From Prado023 sp963774745 (GTDB taxonomy: Bacteria; Actinomycetota; Actinomycetes; S36-B12; CAIYMF01), in contig CAVZGE010000008.1 in NCBI GenBank assembly GCA_963774745.1, positions 62,001 to 126,000 on the forward strand: a stretch of 64,000 nucleotides of DNA, given 5' to 3'. Of the stretch, positions 53,465-63,754 are shown in pieces; position 1 is the stretch's first letter; each line of letters starts with the position of its first letter. The notes below the pieces were generated by a model. That model did no database searches. It was not told the origin of the DNA and worked only from the letters and a program-made list of their open reading frames with translations. Position numbers and translations under genes: made by a program.

Positions 53465-54913
53465 GTGAGCGACAGCGTCGAGCGTGATGCCTTCCCGCCG
53501 GGGCCTGAGGCGTCCGGTGCTCGAGGCGCCGACGACTCCGACGCGCTCGTGCTGTTCGGGGCGACCGGCGACCTCGCGCGCAAGAAGCTGTACCTCGCGC
53601 TTTACCACATGGCGGCAGCGGGGAACCTGAGGATCCCGGTCGTGGGCGTGGCCAGGTCGGGCTGGGACGGTGCCCGGTTCGCTGCCCACGTGCGGGCGGC
53701 GATCGCCGAGACTGTCGAGGACCCGGATCCGGTCGTCGTCGAGGCGATCACCGCACGCCTGAGCCTCGTCGGGGGCGGGGACTACTCCCAGGTGGGCACG
53801 TTCACCCGCCTGCGCGCGGAGCTCGACCGGCTCGGCGCGACGAGACCGGCGTTCTACCTGGCGATCCCTCCCGACCTCTTCCCGGTGGTGATCGAGGCCC
53901 TGGCACGTGAGGGGCTGAACCGGGGATCGCGCGTCATCATCGAGAAGCCGTTCGGGCGCAGCCTGGCGACCGCGAAGGCCCTGAACGTGTTGCTGCATCG
54001 GCACTTCGACGAGCGCGCGATCTTCCGGATCGACCACTACCTGGGCAAGGAGGCCGTCGAGGACCTGCTGGTCTTCCGGTTCGCGAACACCTTCCTCGAG
54101 CCGATCTGGAACCGCAACTACGTCAAGAGCGTCCAGATCACGATGGCCGAATCCTTCGGGGTGGAGGGCCGCGGCGCCTTCTACGAGGGGGTCGGGGCCC
54201 TGCGCGACGTGGTCCAGAACCACCTGCTGCAGGTGGTGGCCATGCTGGCCATGGAGCCCCCGGTCAGCCCGCACGCGGACGCGCTGCGCGACGAGAAGGC
54301 CAAGGTGTTCCAGGCCATGGCGTCCCTGAGGCGCGAGGCGGTGGTCCGCGGGCAGTACGACGGGTACCTCGACGAGGCCGGCGTCGCGCCGGACTCGGAC
54401 GTCGAGACCTTCATCGCGTGCCGGTTCGAGATCGACTCCTGGCGCTGGTCCGGGGTGCCCTTCTACGTGCGTGCCGGCAAGGAGATGCCGTGCAATGCGC
54501 TTGAGGCGCTGGTCGAGCTGCGCGACCCGCCGCGGATGCTGTTCGCCGAACCGGGGCTCCCGAGTCCGCACGCGAACCTCATCAGGTTCCGCCTCGGCGC
54601 GCTCGACGGGGTCACGATGACCGTCCAGGCCAAGCAGCCGGGTCCTCACCTGGTGGCCCAGCCGGTGGACCTGTCGGTGGACTTCGGCACCAGCCTGGGG
54701 GCGCGGATGGGACCCTACGAGCGGCTGCTGGGGGACGCGATCGTCGGGGACTCCCGTCGGTTCGCCCGCGAGGACGGGGTGGAGTGCACCTGGCGGGTGG
54801 TCCAGCCGGCGTTGGACGACCCGGTGCCCGTGCACCGCTACGCACCCGGCACCTGGGGACCCGACGCGGCCGACGGCCTGCTCGGAACCGACCACTGGCA
54901 TGATCCGGAATGA
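53465..54913 (+). CDS. zwf: Glucose-6-phosphate dehydrogenase
   Basis: This enzyme oxidises glucose-6-phosphate to 6-phosphogluconolactone with NADP+, opening the oxidative pentose phosphate pathway. It has 482 residues. The coenzyme fingerprint GATGDLARKKL lies at about residues 33-43 and the catalytic block RIDHYLGKE at about 187-195. IIEKPFGRSLATAK is also conserved. A longer acidic N-terminal tail precedes the coenzyme site. The gene ends 31 bases before the preferred start of gnd. No opcA or pgl is present in the window. Confidence 0.96.
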   Translation: MSDSVERDAFPPGPEASGARGADDSDALVLFGATGDLARKKLYLALYHMAAAGNLRIPVVGVARSGWDGARFAAHVRAAIAETVEDPDPVVVEAITARLSLVGGGDYSQVGTFTRLRAELDRLGATRPAFYLAIPPDLFPVVIEALAREGLNRGSRVIIEKPFGRSLATAKALNVLLHRHFDERAIFRIDHYLGKEAVEDLLVFRFANTFLEPIWNRNYVKSVQITMAESFGVEGRGAFYEGVGALRDVVQNHLLQVVAMLAMEPPVSPHADALRDEKAKVFQAMASLRREAVVRGQYDGYLDEAGVAPDSDVETFIACRFEIDSWRWSGVPFYVRAGKEMPCNALEALVELRDPPRMLFAEPGLPSPHANLIRFRLGALDGVTMTVQAKQPGPHLVAQPVDLSVDFGTSLGARMGPYERLLGDAIVGDSRRFAREDGVECTWRVVQPALDDPVPVHRYAPGTWGPDAADGLLGTDHWHDPE

Positions 54914-54944
54914 CCGCACGCCGCCCGCGGGCGAAGGAGCGCAG

Positions 54945-55979
54945 ATGACCACGAACACGCCCATGACACTCGGGGTCGTCGGCCTCGGCCGGATGGGGGC
55001 CAACATCGTGCGGCGGCTGATGGCCGACGGGCACGCCGCCGTGGTCCACGACATCAACCCCGACACGGTGGCCGCGCTGGCCGCTGAGGGGGCGATCGGG
55101 GCTCACTCGCTGGCCGAGCTGGCAGCAGCGCTGCCCGCCCCCCGAGCGGTGTGGATCATGGTCCCGGCCGGTCGGATCACGCAGGCCACGATCGCCGCCC
55201 TGGCCGAGGTGCTCGCCCCCGGCGACACGATCATCGACGGGGGCAACACCCACTACACCGACGACCTGCGGCACGCCGCCGCACTGCGTGAGCGGGGCAT
55301 CCACCACATCGACGTCGGCACCAGCGGCGGGGTCTGGGGCGCCGAGCGCGGCTACTGCCTGATGATCGGCGGCGAGCCCGACCCCGTCGACCGGCTCCGC
55401 CCGATCTTCGTCTCCCTGGCCCCCGGCTTCGACTCGGCCGAGCGCACGCCGGGACGATCCGGGGATCCCGAACCGGCGGAGCTGGGCTTCCTGCACTGCG
55501 GGCCGAACGGGGCCGGGCACTTCGTCAAGATGGTGCACAACGGCATCGAGTACGGCCTGATGGCCGCCTATGCCGAGGGCCTGAACATCCTGGCCAACGC
55601 CGACGCCGGACTGCGTGCCCGGGACGCCGACGCCGAGACCGCCCCGTTGGAGCACCCCGAGCAGTACCAGTACCAGCTGGACCTCCCGGCGATCACCGAG
55701 GTGTGGCGGCGCGGGTCCGTCGTCGGCTCCTGGTTGCTGGACCTGACCGCCTCCGCGCTGCACGCGTCCCCGGATCTCGCCGAGTTCTCCGGTCGGGTGT
55801 CGGACTCCGGGGAGGGCCGCTGGACCGCGGTGGCCGCCATCGACGAGGGCGTGCCCGCCCCCGTGCTGACGGCCGCCCTGCAGTCCCGGTTCGACTCCCA
55901 GGGATCGGCGGCCTACGCCAACAAGGTGGTGTCCGCGATGCGCAAGCAGTTCGGCGGGCACGACGAGAAGTCGGGATGA
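54945..55979 (+). CDS. gnd: 6-phosphogluconate dehydrogenase, short (GntZ-like) type
   Basis: This enzyme decarboxylates 6-phosphogluconate to ribulose-5-phosphate. At 344 residues it belongs to the short class, not the 470-residue enteric class. The cofactor motif GLGRMGANI lies at about residues 13-21. The catalytic and substrate blocks are DGGNTHYTDD (about 98), GTSGGVWGAERGYCLMIGG (about 127) and GHFVKMVHNGIEYG (about 191). The short class often uses NAD+. ATG 54945 is preferred, with GAAGGAG 6 bases upstream. Together with zwf and tal it forms the oxidative pentose phosphate set. Confidence 0.94.
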   Translation: MTTNTPMTLGVVGLGRMGANIVRRLMADGHAAVVHDINPDTVAALAAEGAIGAHSLAELAAALPAPRAVWIMVPAGRITQATIAALAEVLAPGDTIIDGGNTHYTDDLRHAAALRERGIHHIDVGTSGGVWGAERGYCLMIGGEPDPVDRLRPIFVSLAPGFDSAERTPGRSGDPEPAELGFLHCGPNGAGHFVKMVHNGIEYGLMAAYAEGLNILANADAGLRARDADAETAPLEHPEQYQYQLDLPAITEVWRRGSVVGSWLLDLTASALHASPDLAEFSGRVSDSGEGRWTAVAAIDEGVPAPVLTAALQSRFDSQGSAAYANKVVSAMRKQFGGHDEKSG

Positions 55980-56253
55980 CCCGGCCTTCCACCCGCGTCC
56001 TGGTGGCGCCGCCACCGCCACCGCCGCCGCGGCACTCTGCGGCTGCCTCTGCTGCGGTCGCGGGTGTCGTGACAACAGCCGTGCAGGTCCCGTTCTGCGA
56101 CTCCGGGGCCGCGGGCTCGGCTCTGACCTGAGGTCGCCGGCCCGCGGGTGGCAACCGAAGGCAACTGGTTGCCCGGGCGACCCGGCAGGCCATGTACTCG
56201 ATACAAGCCGGTTGGACCGGCCGGGAGAGCCCGATGTCGATCGAGGAGAAGCC

Positions 56254-57214
56254 GTGAGCGCACGCCCGTCTGATGCCCAGTACCCCCCCGCTGCGCAGGT
56301 CCTGGTCGACTTCGTCCCCGGTCACGACTTCTTCGTCGGGGTCGACTCCGACGGCTGCGCGTTCGACGCCATGGACATCAAGCACCTGGAGTGCTTCACC
56401 CCCTGCTACATCAAGTACTGGGACCTGCAGCCCATCTCGACGCTGGCCCGCGAGACGGCCGTGTTCGTCAACCTGCACTCCACGACCCGCGGGCTGAACC
56501 GGTGGATCGCCCTCAAGCAGGTGCTGGACCTGCTGCGCGACCGCGTCGAGGTCGCCGAGCGCGGCTTCGTGGTGCCGTCCGGGGCCCAGCTGCAGGCGTT
56601 CCTCGACTCCCCGTACCCGCTGTCCGACACGGGCATCGCCGAATTCGCCAAGGAGCACCCGTCCGAGGAGATCGAGCGGGCGATCCGGTGGGGCAACGGC
56701 GTCAACGCCGCCATCGCCGACATGGTGCACAACTGCGGGCCGTTCGTCGGGGTGCGGGAGGCGTTCGAGGCGATGCAGCCCGACGTGGACGCCATGACCG
56801 TCTCCGCCACGCCGGTGGAGGCGCTCGTCCGCGAGTGGAACGAGCACGGGCTCGCCAAGTACGTGCGGGTCATCGCCGGCCAGGAGATGGGCTCCAAGGC
56901 CCAGCACGTGCAGTACGCCGCCAAGGGCAAGTACTCCGACGACCAGCACATCATGCTCATCGGCGACGCACCGGGCGACCGTGACGCGGCCGCCAAGGAG
57001 GGCGTCGCTGTACTACCCGATCAATCCGGGCAAGGAGAAGGAGTCCTGGATCCGCTTCACGGACGAGGCGCTGCCGAAGTTCCTCGACGGCACGTTCGCC
57101 GGCTCCTACCAGCAGTCGATCATCGAGGAGTTCGAGTCCTACCTGCCCTCGGAGGTGCCGTGGGAGACCGTCTCGGGCAATCGGACGTTCGTTCAGCCCG
57201 TGGTCTCGAAGTAG
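56254..57214 (+). CDS. HAD-superfamily hydrolase with one frame break
   Basis: This cytoplasmic HAD-fold protein is about 320 residues after repair. The nucleophile motif is FVGVDSDGCAFDAM (about residues 27-40) and the metal-binding motif IV is LIGDAPGDRDAA (about 236-247), just before the break near 57000. Past that point the downstream frame gives LYYPINPGKEKESW and a helical tail. One extra base in AAGGAGGGCGTCGCT explains the shift. GTG 56254 has CGAGGAG upstream. Its place 61 bases before a GH3 enzyme suggests a sugar-phosphate phosphatase role in the same pathway, which is inferred. Confidence 0.75.
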
Positions 57215-57274
57215 CCGCAGTCCCCCGACGACTCGCAACCAACCGCACACGACGCACAAGAAGGGTGGCATCCC

Positions 57275-59000
57275 ATGCCCACGCTCGTAGACCTCACCGC
57301 GACGCCCTACGGCCTCGACCCCTCCCAGGTCGACTGGGTCGAGCAGACCCTGGCCGGGATGACCGACGAGGAGAAGGTCGGCCAGGTCTTCGTCAACCTC
57401 TTCCACTTCGGCGCCGACATGTTCAGCGGCAACACGTTGACCAACGCCGAGATCCTGGCCAAGTACCACATCGGCGGCGCGCGGTACCACGGCGGCGAGT
57501 CGGCGAAGGTGCAGGCGCTGCTCAACCAGCTGCAGGCCGATTCCAGGATCCCGCTGCTGATCGCCGCGAACTGCGACTCCGGAGGCAACGGCGCCTGCTC
57601 CGACGGGACCTACATCGCCTCGGGCGCGCAGTGCGAGGCGTCCGGTGACCCGACCGTGGCGTACAACGCCGGGCTGGTGTCCGCGCGTGAGGCGACTGCG
57701 CTGGGCGTCAACGTCAACTTCGATCCCTGCGTCGACATCCTCTACAACTGGCGCAACACGATCGTGAACACCCGCGCCTACGGCACCGACGCCGACACCG
57801 TCATCCGGCACACCAGCGCCTACATCGAGGGCCTGACCGCCGAGCGCGAGATCGTCACGTGCATCAAGCACTTCCCCGGCGACGGCACCGAGGAGCGCGA
57901 CCAGCACCTCGTCCTGGGCATCAACGAGCTGACCCCGGACGAGTGGGACGACTCGTTCGGGCGGGTCTACCGCACGCACATCGACAACGGGGTCGAGATG
58001 ATCATGGCCGGGCACATCGCCCTGCCCGAGTACCAGAAGAAGCTCGACCCGTCGCTGGCCGACGCCGACATCCTCCCCGCCACCCTGGCCCCCGAGCTGC
58101 TCCAGGGCCTGCTCAAGACCCAGCTCGGCTTCAACGGTGTCGTGATCACCGACGCCAGCCACATGCTCGGCATGAGCTCGGCCATGCGCCGCGAGGACTA
58201 CGTGCCCGCCGCGATCGCCGCCGGGTGCGACATGTTCCTGTTCTTCAACGACATCGACGAGGACTACGGGTTCATGCTCGCCGGCCTGCGCAACGGCGTC
58301 ATCACCGCCGAGCGGATGGACGACGCGGTACGCCGCATCCTGGGCCTGAAGGCGAAGCTGAACCTGCACGTGAAGGCCGCCGACGGGACGCCTGCAGAAG
58401 GCCCCCGAGGAGTTGGCGGTCGTCGGGTGCGAGGAGCACCTGCAGATGCGTGCCGACGCCGCCGACAAGGGCATCACCCTGGTCAAGAACACCCTCGACC
58501 AGCTGCCCCTGGACCCCGTCAAGCACCGGCGCATCCGGCTCTACTACCTGTCCGGCGAGGTCGGCGGGATCTACGAGGCGGGCTCGGCCACCCTCGACGC
58601 GTTCGTCGCCGAGCTCGAGGGCCGCGGGTTCGAGGTCACGGTCAACGATGGCAACACCCGGGTCAAGGGCCCGACGCTGAAGTACCGCGACGAGGTCGAC
58701 GCCGCCCTGATCGTGGCCGACATCGTCGGGTACGGGGCGGAGAACAACTACCGGATCCGCTGGAAGCTCGCGATGAGCAACGAGTGCCCGTGGTACGTGT
58801 GGGAGGTCCCCACGTTCATGGTCTCGCTGAACTACACGACCCACCTGCACGACGCGACCATGGTCAAGTGCCTGGTCAACGCCTACCACAACAACCCCGA
58901 GACCATCCGGGCGACGGTCGACAAGCTCATGGGCCTCTCGGAGTTCAAGGGCACGCCCAACGAGCTGGTCTGGGCCGACAAGTGGCAGGCCCGCCTCTGA
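57275..59000 (+). CDS. GH3-family glycoside hydrolase (NagZ-like) with one frame break
   Basis: This is a probable beta-N-acetylhexosaminidase-type enzyme, about 575 residues after repair, with no signal peptide. KHFPGDGTEERDQH (about residues 199-212) is the conserved GH3 loop carrying the His/Asp acid-base pair of NagZ-like enzymes. GVVITDASHMLGM (about 289-301) holds the nucleophile Asp. The frame breaks near 58390, where ACGCCTGCAG should probably read ACGCTGCAG. The second domain (about 375-575) then continues to TGA 59000. The ribosome-binding site is AAGGGTGG. With the HAD protein before it, an intracellular amino-sugar or beta-glycoside route is likely. Confidence 0.82.
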
Positions 59001-59130
59001 CCCGAGAGGCAGGCAGACGTCCGCAGGGCCCTGGGCGAACCCCGGGGCCCTACGGGCGTCTCAGCATCGACAGCCGGGCCGGACGTCGACCAGTTGCCCC
59101 CCGTAAGCGTTCCCCGCACGATGGGGACGA

Positions 59131-59577
59131 ATGGTTGCAGGAGACGGGAGGGTGGGCGGGGTGGAGGACAGGGCTCCGATCGCTGCCGTCGGCGGGGTCG
59201 TCCACGACGAGAATCGACGGCTGCTGATCGTACGCCGTGGGCATGAACCCGGCCGGGGGCGATGGTCCGTGCCCGGAGGGCGGGTGGAGCCGGGGGAGTC
59301 TGACGAGGTCGCCGTGCTGCGTGAGGTGGCAGAGGAGACCGGCTTGCAGGCGGTTGTCCTGGGCCTCGTGGGGTCGGTACGACGTCCCGCTCCGGGTGGT
59401 GGGACATTCGAGATCCGGGACTACCTGCTCCGCCCGCGACAGGTTCCTGCCCCTGACCCGGTGCCCGGGGACGACGCGGACGATGCCCGCTGGGTGACCC
59501 GAGCCGAGCTGGAGTCCCTGCCCCTGGTCGATGGTCTGCTCGACGCCCTGTCCGGGTGGTCAATGCTCCCGGGCTGA
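59131..59577 (+). CDS. Nudix hydrolase
   Basis: This pyrophosphohydrolase of 148 residues has a textbook Nudix box, GX5EX7REUXEEXGU, at residues 50-72 (Gly50, Glu56, Arg64-Glu65, Glu68-Glu69, Gly71). The substrate range (nucleoside diphosphate derivatives, oxidised nucleotides, ADP-sugars) cannot be fixed. ATG 59131 is taken; GTG 59161 is also possible and would remove ten residues. It stands alone between the GH3 gene and the convergent sugar kinase. Confidence 0.93.
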   Translation: MVAGDGRVGGVEDRAPIAAVGGVVHDENRRLLIVRRGHEPGRGRWSVPGGRVEPGESDEVAVLREVAEETGLQAVVLGLVGSVRRPAPGGGTFEIRDYLLRPRQVPAPDPVPGDDADDARWVTRAELESLPLVDGLLDALSGWSMLPG

Positions 59578-59629
59578 GCCCCAGCTTGCTTCGCGGCCCG
59601 AACCCCGGACGAGGGGGGCTGGCGTGGGG

Positions 59630-60703
59630 TCAGCGGCGCACGCGCGCGTTGCCGGCCCAGATGCTCCAGACCTGGTCCTCGTCTGCCGGGACCGCGTAGT
59701 CGGTGAGGAAGGTGGCGGCCAGGGCGCCGCTGGCCCAGCCGAACTGCAGGCAGCGTTCCGGCTCCCAGCCGCGCAGGATGCCGTAGAGCATGCCGCCGAC
59801 GAACCCGTCGCCGCCGCCGATGCGGTCCAGCACGCCGATCTCACGGGGCGCGGCGATGTGGAACTGGCCGTCTGCGTAGATCAGGCCACCCCACAGGTGC
59901 TGGTTGGCGCTGACCACCTCGCGCAGCGTGTTGGCGTACCAGGACGCATTCGGATAGGCCTGCTGGACGCGAGCGATCATCTGCTTGAAGCCGTCGATCT
60001 TCGACGACAGGTCCTCGCCGCCGGCCTCGGGTCCCGGGATGCCCAGGGCGAGCTGGAAGTCCTCCTCGTTGCCGATCAGGATGTCGGAGACGCCGGCGAT
60101 CTCGGCGAAGACCGCGCCGAGCTCCTCCTCGCGGCCCTCCCAGAACGAGGCCCGATGGTTGATGTCGAACGAGATGCGTGTGCCGTGCCGCTTGGCCGCG
60201 CGAGCCAGCTCGAGGCAGAACGTGCTCGCCTCCGGGGACAGGGCGGCGATGACTCCCGACAGGTGCAGGATCTGGACGCCCTCGGTGCCGAAGATCCGGT
60301 CGAGGTCGAAGTCCGCGACGCTCAGCGTGCGGCCCACCTCGCCGGCCCGGTCGTTGTGCACGCGGGGGCCGCGGTTGCCCACGCCGCTGTCGGCGATGTT
60401 GAACTGGTGCCGGTAGCCCCATGCCCCGCCCTGGGGGACCTCGGGTCCCTCGTAGGCCATGTGCCGGGCCGCGAGGTCGCTCTTGATGATCTGGGCGATC
60501 GGGCTGCCCGCGACGAAGGCGGTGAGGACCTTGACCGGCAGGCCGAGGTGGGAGGCGATGCTGGCGACGTTGGTCTCGGCTGATGTGGCATGCATTGTGT
60601 AGGTCCGGCTGCTGTGCACGGGCTGGCCGTTCTCGGGGGTGATGCGCACGCCCATGCTTGTCGGCACGATCATCGCCCAGGCGGCGTCCTGTCGCAGTTC
60701 CAT
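59630..60703 (-). CDS. kdgK: PfkB-family sugar kinase, probable 2-keto-3-deoxygluconate kinase
   Basis: This ribokinase-fold kinase has 357 residues. The substrate-side NVASIASHLGLP block (about residues 45-56) and the ATP/catalytic GGGDGFVGGMLYGIL motif with its catalytic Asp (about 297) are clear. SFDINHRASFW (about 170) is typical of KDG kinases, which phosphorylate 2-dehydro-3-deoxygluconate in hexuronate breakdown. Clustering with uxaC and a uxuB-like gene supports this. ATG 60703 has GAGGACTCC before it. Fructokinase is the main alternative. Confidence 0.82.
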   Translation of the reverse strand: MELRQDAAWAMIVPTSMGVRITPENGQPVHSSRTYTMHATSAETNVASIASHLGLPVKVLTAFVAGSPIAQIIKSDLAARHMAYEGPEVPQGGAWGYRHQFNIADSGVGNRGPRVHNDRAGEVGRTLSVADFDLDRIFGTEGVQILHLSGVIAALSPEASTFCLELARAAKRHGTRISFDINHRASFWEGREEELGAVFAEIAGVSDILIGNEEDFQLALGIPGPEAGGEDLSSKIDGFKQMIARVQQAYPNASWYANTLREVVSANQHLWGGLIYADGQFHIAAPREIGVLDRIGGGDGFVGGMLYGILRGWEPERCLQFGWASGALAATFLTDYAVPADEDQVWSIWAGNARVRR

Positions 60704-60777
60704 TGTGGAGTCCTCTTTCGGGGTTCGGTCGCGGTCCCGACGCCGGCGGCGCCAGTCCAACGGGTGTGGTCTGTGGG

Positions 60778-62340
60778 TCAGGTGAACAGCCGGGCCACCT
60801 CGTCGTAGGCGGCGAGCAGGCTGGGCACCGAGGCGCGCAGCCCCTTGTACAGGGCGATCTCGGCCGGGCTGCCCACCTCGGGGATCTCGATCGGCCGGGC
60901 ATCCAACGCAGGTCGCAGGGCCTCGAGCGCGGCGTCGAGGTCGGTGGCCCGGCCGAGGGCGACCAGGCCGAGGGCAGCCACCCCCAGGGCGGAGCCCTCG
61001 GCGCCGGTCGTGATGGTCAACGGCCTGCCGATCGCCGACGGCCAGCACCCGGCGCCACAGCATGGAGCGCAGCGCCCCGCCGGTGGCCCGCACCGAGGTG
61101 ACGGGCGCGATCCGGTCGAGCGACTCGACGATGGTCGACAGCTGCAGGGCGACCCCCTCGACGGTGGCCCGGACGAAGTGGCCCGTGGTGTGCCCGTGGC
61201 GGATCCCGAGGTAGGCGCCGGCCAGGTCGGGGTCCCACAGCGGGGCCCGCTCGGCCAGCAGGTAGGGCAGCATGAGCAGGCCGTCGCTGCCCGGTGGGAC
61301 CGCCTCGGCCAGGGCCAGCAGCTCCTGGTCGTGGGGCTTGCCGTCCGAGGTGGCCAGGCCGCGGCCGAACACCTCGCCGGCCCACCGGACGACCACGCCG
61401 CCGTTGCTCACCGCACCGCCCACGATCCATTGCGTGTCGGTCAGGGCGTAGCAGAACAGCCGCCCGGCTGGGTCCAGCGTCGGCTGGGGCACGACCATCC
61501 GGACGGCGCCGCTGGTGCCCAGCGAGAGGCCGGCCACGCCGGGGGTCATCGCCCCGGTGCCGACGTTGCCCAGCGGCCCGTCACCCGCGCCGACGACCAC
61601 GGGCAGGCCGGCCGGCAGGCCGACCTCCGCCGCGACCGCTGCGCTCAGGCCGAGCGTCGCCGTGGTGGGCAGGATCGGGGGGAGCTGGTCGAGGCTGATC
61701 CCCGCGAGCTCGACTGCCAGTGGGTTCCAGTCGCGTGTGGCCATGTCGAGCATCGCGGTGCCGGATGCCGAGGACAGCTCGGTGGTGACCTCGCCGGTCG
61801 AGGGTCGACAGGACGAAGTCCTTCAGCCCCGCCCACCAGCGCACCCGTGAGGTGAACACCGGCTCCCGACGCGAGTACCACATGATCTTGGTCAGCGGTG
61901 TCATCGGATGGATCGGGGTGCCCGAGGTCCGGTACAGGTCGGTCGCGAGCTGGGAGGCGCGCAGGCCCCGGGCCTCGTCGGCGGAGCGGGAGTCCGCCCA
62001 GGTGATCAGCGAGGTGAGCGGCTCGCGCTGGTCGTCCAGGGCGACCAGCGCGTGCATCGCGGTGCTGACGGACACGGCGATGACCGGGGCGTCGCCGACC
62101 GCCGCGACGCACTCGGCCAGGGCCTCGACCACTGCGGTGCTGATCGCCCGCGGGTCCTGCACCTGCCAGCCCGGCTGCGGCGCGGACAGCGGGTACTCGC
62201 GCAGCGCCGTGTAGCGCCAGTCGGTCCCCAGCTCGAACGCGACCGCCTTCGTCGCGGTGGTCCCGACGTCCAGGCCGATGATGACCTCGGCCGATGGGTG
62301 GGCACCGGGGCGGCCGCACCTCCTCGTCCTGGTCGCTCAT
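60778..62340 (-). CDS. FGGY-family carbohydrate kinase with three frame breaks
   Basis: This is a sugar kinase of the FGGY family (gluconokinase/xylulokinase type), about 519 residues after repair. The opening phosphate-binding segment VIIGLDVGTTATKAVAFE lies just after the first break near 62308. LGTSGAVRMVV and GAVSNGGVVVRWAGE come from the middle part. The C-terminal TITTGAEGSALGVAALG follows the last break near 61035; the second break is near 61805. Each break is one extra base, so the total length returns to a multiple of three. The ATG overlaps almost directly with the end of the uxuB-like gene. Gluconate or a related acid is a likely substrate, given its neighbours. Confidence 0.82.
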
Positions 62341-62344
62341 GGCC

Positions 62345-63754
62345 TCACACCCGCGCCGTCAGGTCCTCGGCGTGGGCGAGCACCGCGGCCACGATCTCGG
62401 CGTCCGCCGCGAGGTCCTCGCCCAGGAAGCCCAGGACGGCGGCCACGGACTCCTCGAGGGTGCCCTCGCCGAACGGGGCGACCTCCGCGGCGCGGGCGTC
62501 CTTCACCGGGGCGCCCACACCACGCAGGTGGCAGGTCCAGGCCGCGATCGCCCGGGTGGCGCCCTGCGGCACCCGTCCCGCCGCGCGCTCGGCGCGCAGG
62601 GTCGGCACGATCCGCACGGGGATCTTCTGGGAGCCGTCGGCGGCGATCTGGGCCAGCGCGTGGCGGATGTTCGGGTTCTCGAACCGGTCGAGCAGCGCCG
62701 CGCGGTAGGCCGCGACGTCCTCGGCGGGCAGGGTGAGGTGGCCCGAGGCCTCGTCCCACCACTGCTCCACCCAGCCGCGGGCCACCGGGTCGGCGATCGC
62801 GTCGGCGACCGTCTCGTGGCCCAGGATCGTGCCGGCGTAGGCCAGCAGGGAGTGCGACCCGTTGAGCAGCCACAGCTTGCGCTGCTCGAAGGGCACGACG
62901 TCGTCGACGACGAAGGCGCCGGCGGCGTCCCAGGCGGGGCGGCCCTTGGGGAACTCGCCGGCGATGACCCACTCGCTGAACGGCTCGGTGGGCACCGGGG
63001 AGGCGTCCACGACGCCGAGGGCGGCCAGGACGGCCGCGCGGTGCTCGTCGGTGGTCGCCGGGGTGATCCGGTCGACCATCGTCGTGCCGAAGGCCACGTT
63101 CGCGGCGGCCCAGTCGGCCAGCGAGGGGTCGACCGCGGCGATGAGCTCGTCGACCACGCGCTTGAGGGCGGGGCCGTTGTCCGGCAGGTTGTCGCACGGC
63201 ACGATCGCGATCGCGCCGGCGCCCGCGGCCCGGCGGGCCAGGTAGCCGGACACGATCCGGCCCGGGGCGGTGGTCGCCGGGGCCATCGGGTCGGCGCGCA
63301 GTGCGGCGATGTCGGCCTGGACGTCCGCGCGGGAGGTGTCCAGGGAGCCGTCGGGGGCGCGCATGTAGCCGGCCTCGGTCACGGTCAGGGTGACCACGGC
63401 CAGCTCCGGGGAGGACCAGTAGCCCAGCCAGGCCTCGTGGTCGGCGGCGGCGTGCACTGCCGAGACGCTGGAGATCACGTCGAAGGTGTCGCCGTCGCCG
63501 GCGCGGGTGATCAGCGTGTAGAGGCCGTCCTGGGGGTTCAGCGCGTCGGCCATCGCCGCGGAGCGGCCGGTGAAGGCGGCGATGCCCCAGTCGGCGGCGT
63601 CGGGTGCCTGGTCGGTGTACCAGGCCTGGTGGGCCCGGAAGAAGTTGCCGAGGCCGACGTGCACGATGCGCACGGGCGCGGCGGGTCGGCCGTGGCCGGC
63701 CGCCCGGGACAGGGGAACTCCAGTGGCAGCGGCGGTGGGGTCGGTGGTGGTCAC
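62345..63754 (-). CDS. uxuB: Mannitol dehydrogenase family oxidoreductase, probable fructuronate reductase
   Basis: This long-chain polyol dehydrogenase has 469 residues. The NAD-binding motif is IVHVGLGNFFRAHQAW (about residues 30-45). The conserved block KLWLLNGSHSLLAYAG (about 293-308) carries the Asn and His of the active site. Family members interconvert D-fructuronate/D-mannonate or mannitol/fructose. Overlap with uxaC (GTGA junction) strongly favours fructuronate reductase in the hexuronate pathway. The start is GTG 63754. Confidence 0.9.
   Translation of the reverse strand: MTTTDPTAAATGVPLSRAAGHGRPAAPVRIVHVGLGNFFRAHQAWYTDQAPDAADWGIAAFTGRSAAMADALNPQDGLYTLITRAGDGDTFDVISSVSAVHAAADHEAWLGYWSSPELAVVTLTVTEAGYMRAPDGSLDTSRADVQADIAALRADPMAPATTAPGRIVSGYLARRAAGAGAIAIVPCDNLPDNGPALKRVVDELIAAVDPSLADWAAANVAFGTTMVDRITPATTDEHRAAVLAALGVVDASPVPTEPFSEWVIAGEFPKGRPAWDAAGAFVVDDVVPFEQRKLWLLNGSHSLLAYAGTILGHETVADAIADPVARGWVEQWWDEASGHLTLPAEDVAAYRAALLDRFENPNIRHALAQIAADGSQKIPVRIVPTLRAERAAGRVPQGATRAIAAWTCHLRGVGAPVKDARAAEVAPFGEGTLEESVAAVLGFLGEDLAADAEIVAAVLAHAEDLTARV

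Noticed and set aside
56190..56206. TGTACTCGATACA as a LacI-type operator before the HAD gene
   Set aside because: Only four bases on each side pair, the symmetry is broken in the centre, and no LacI gene is nearby.
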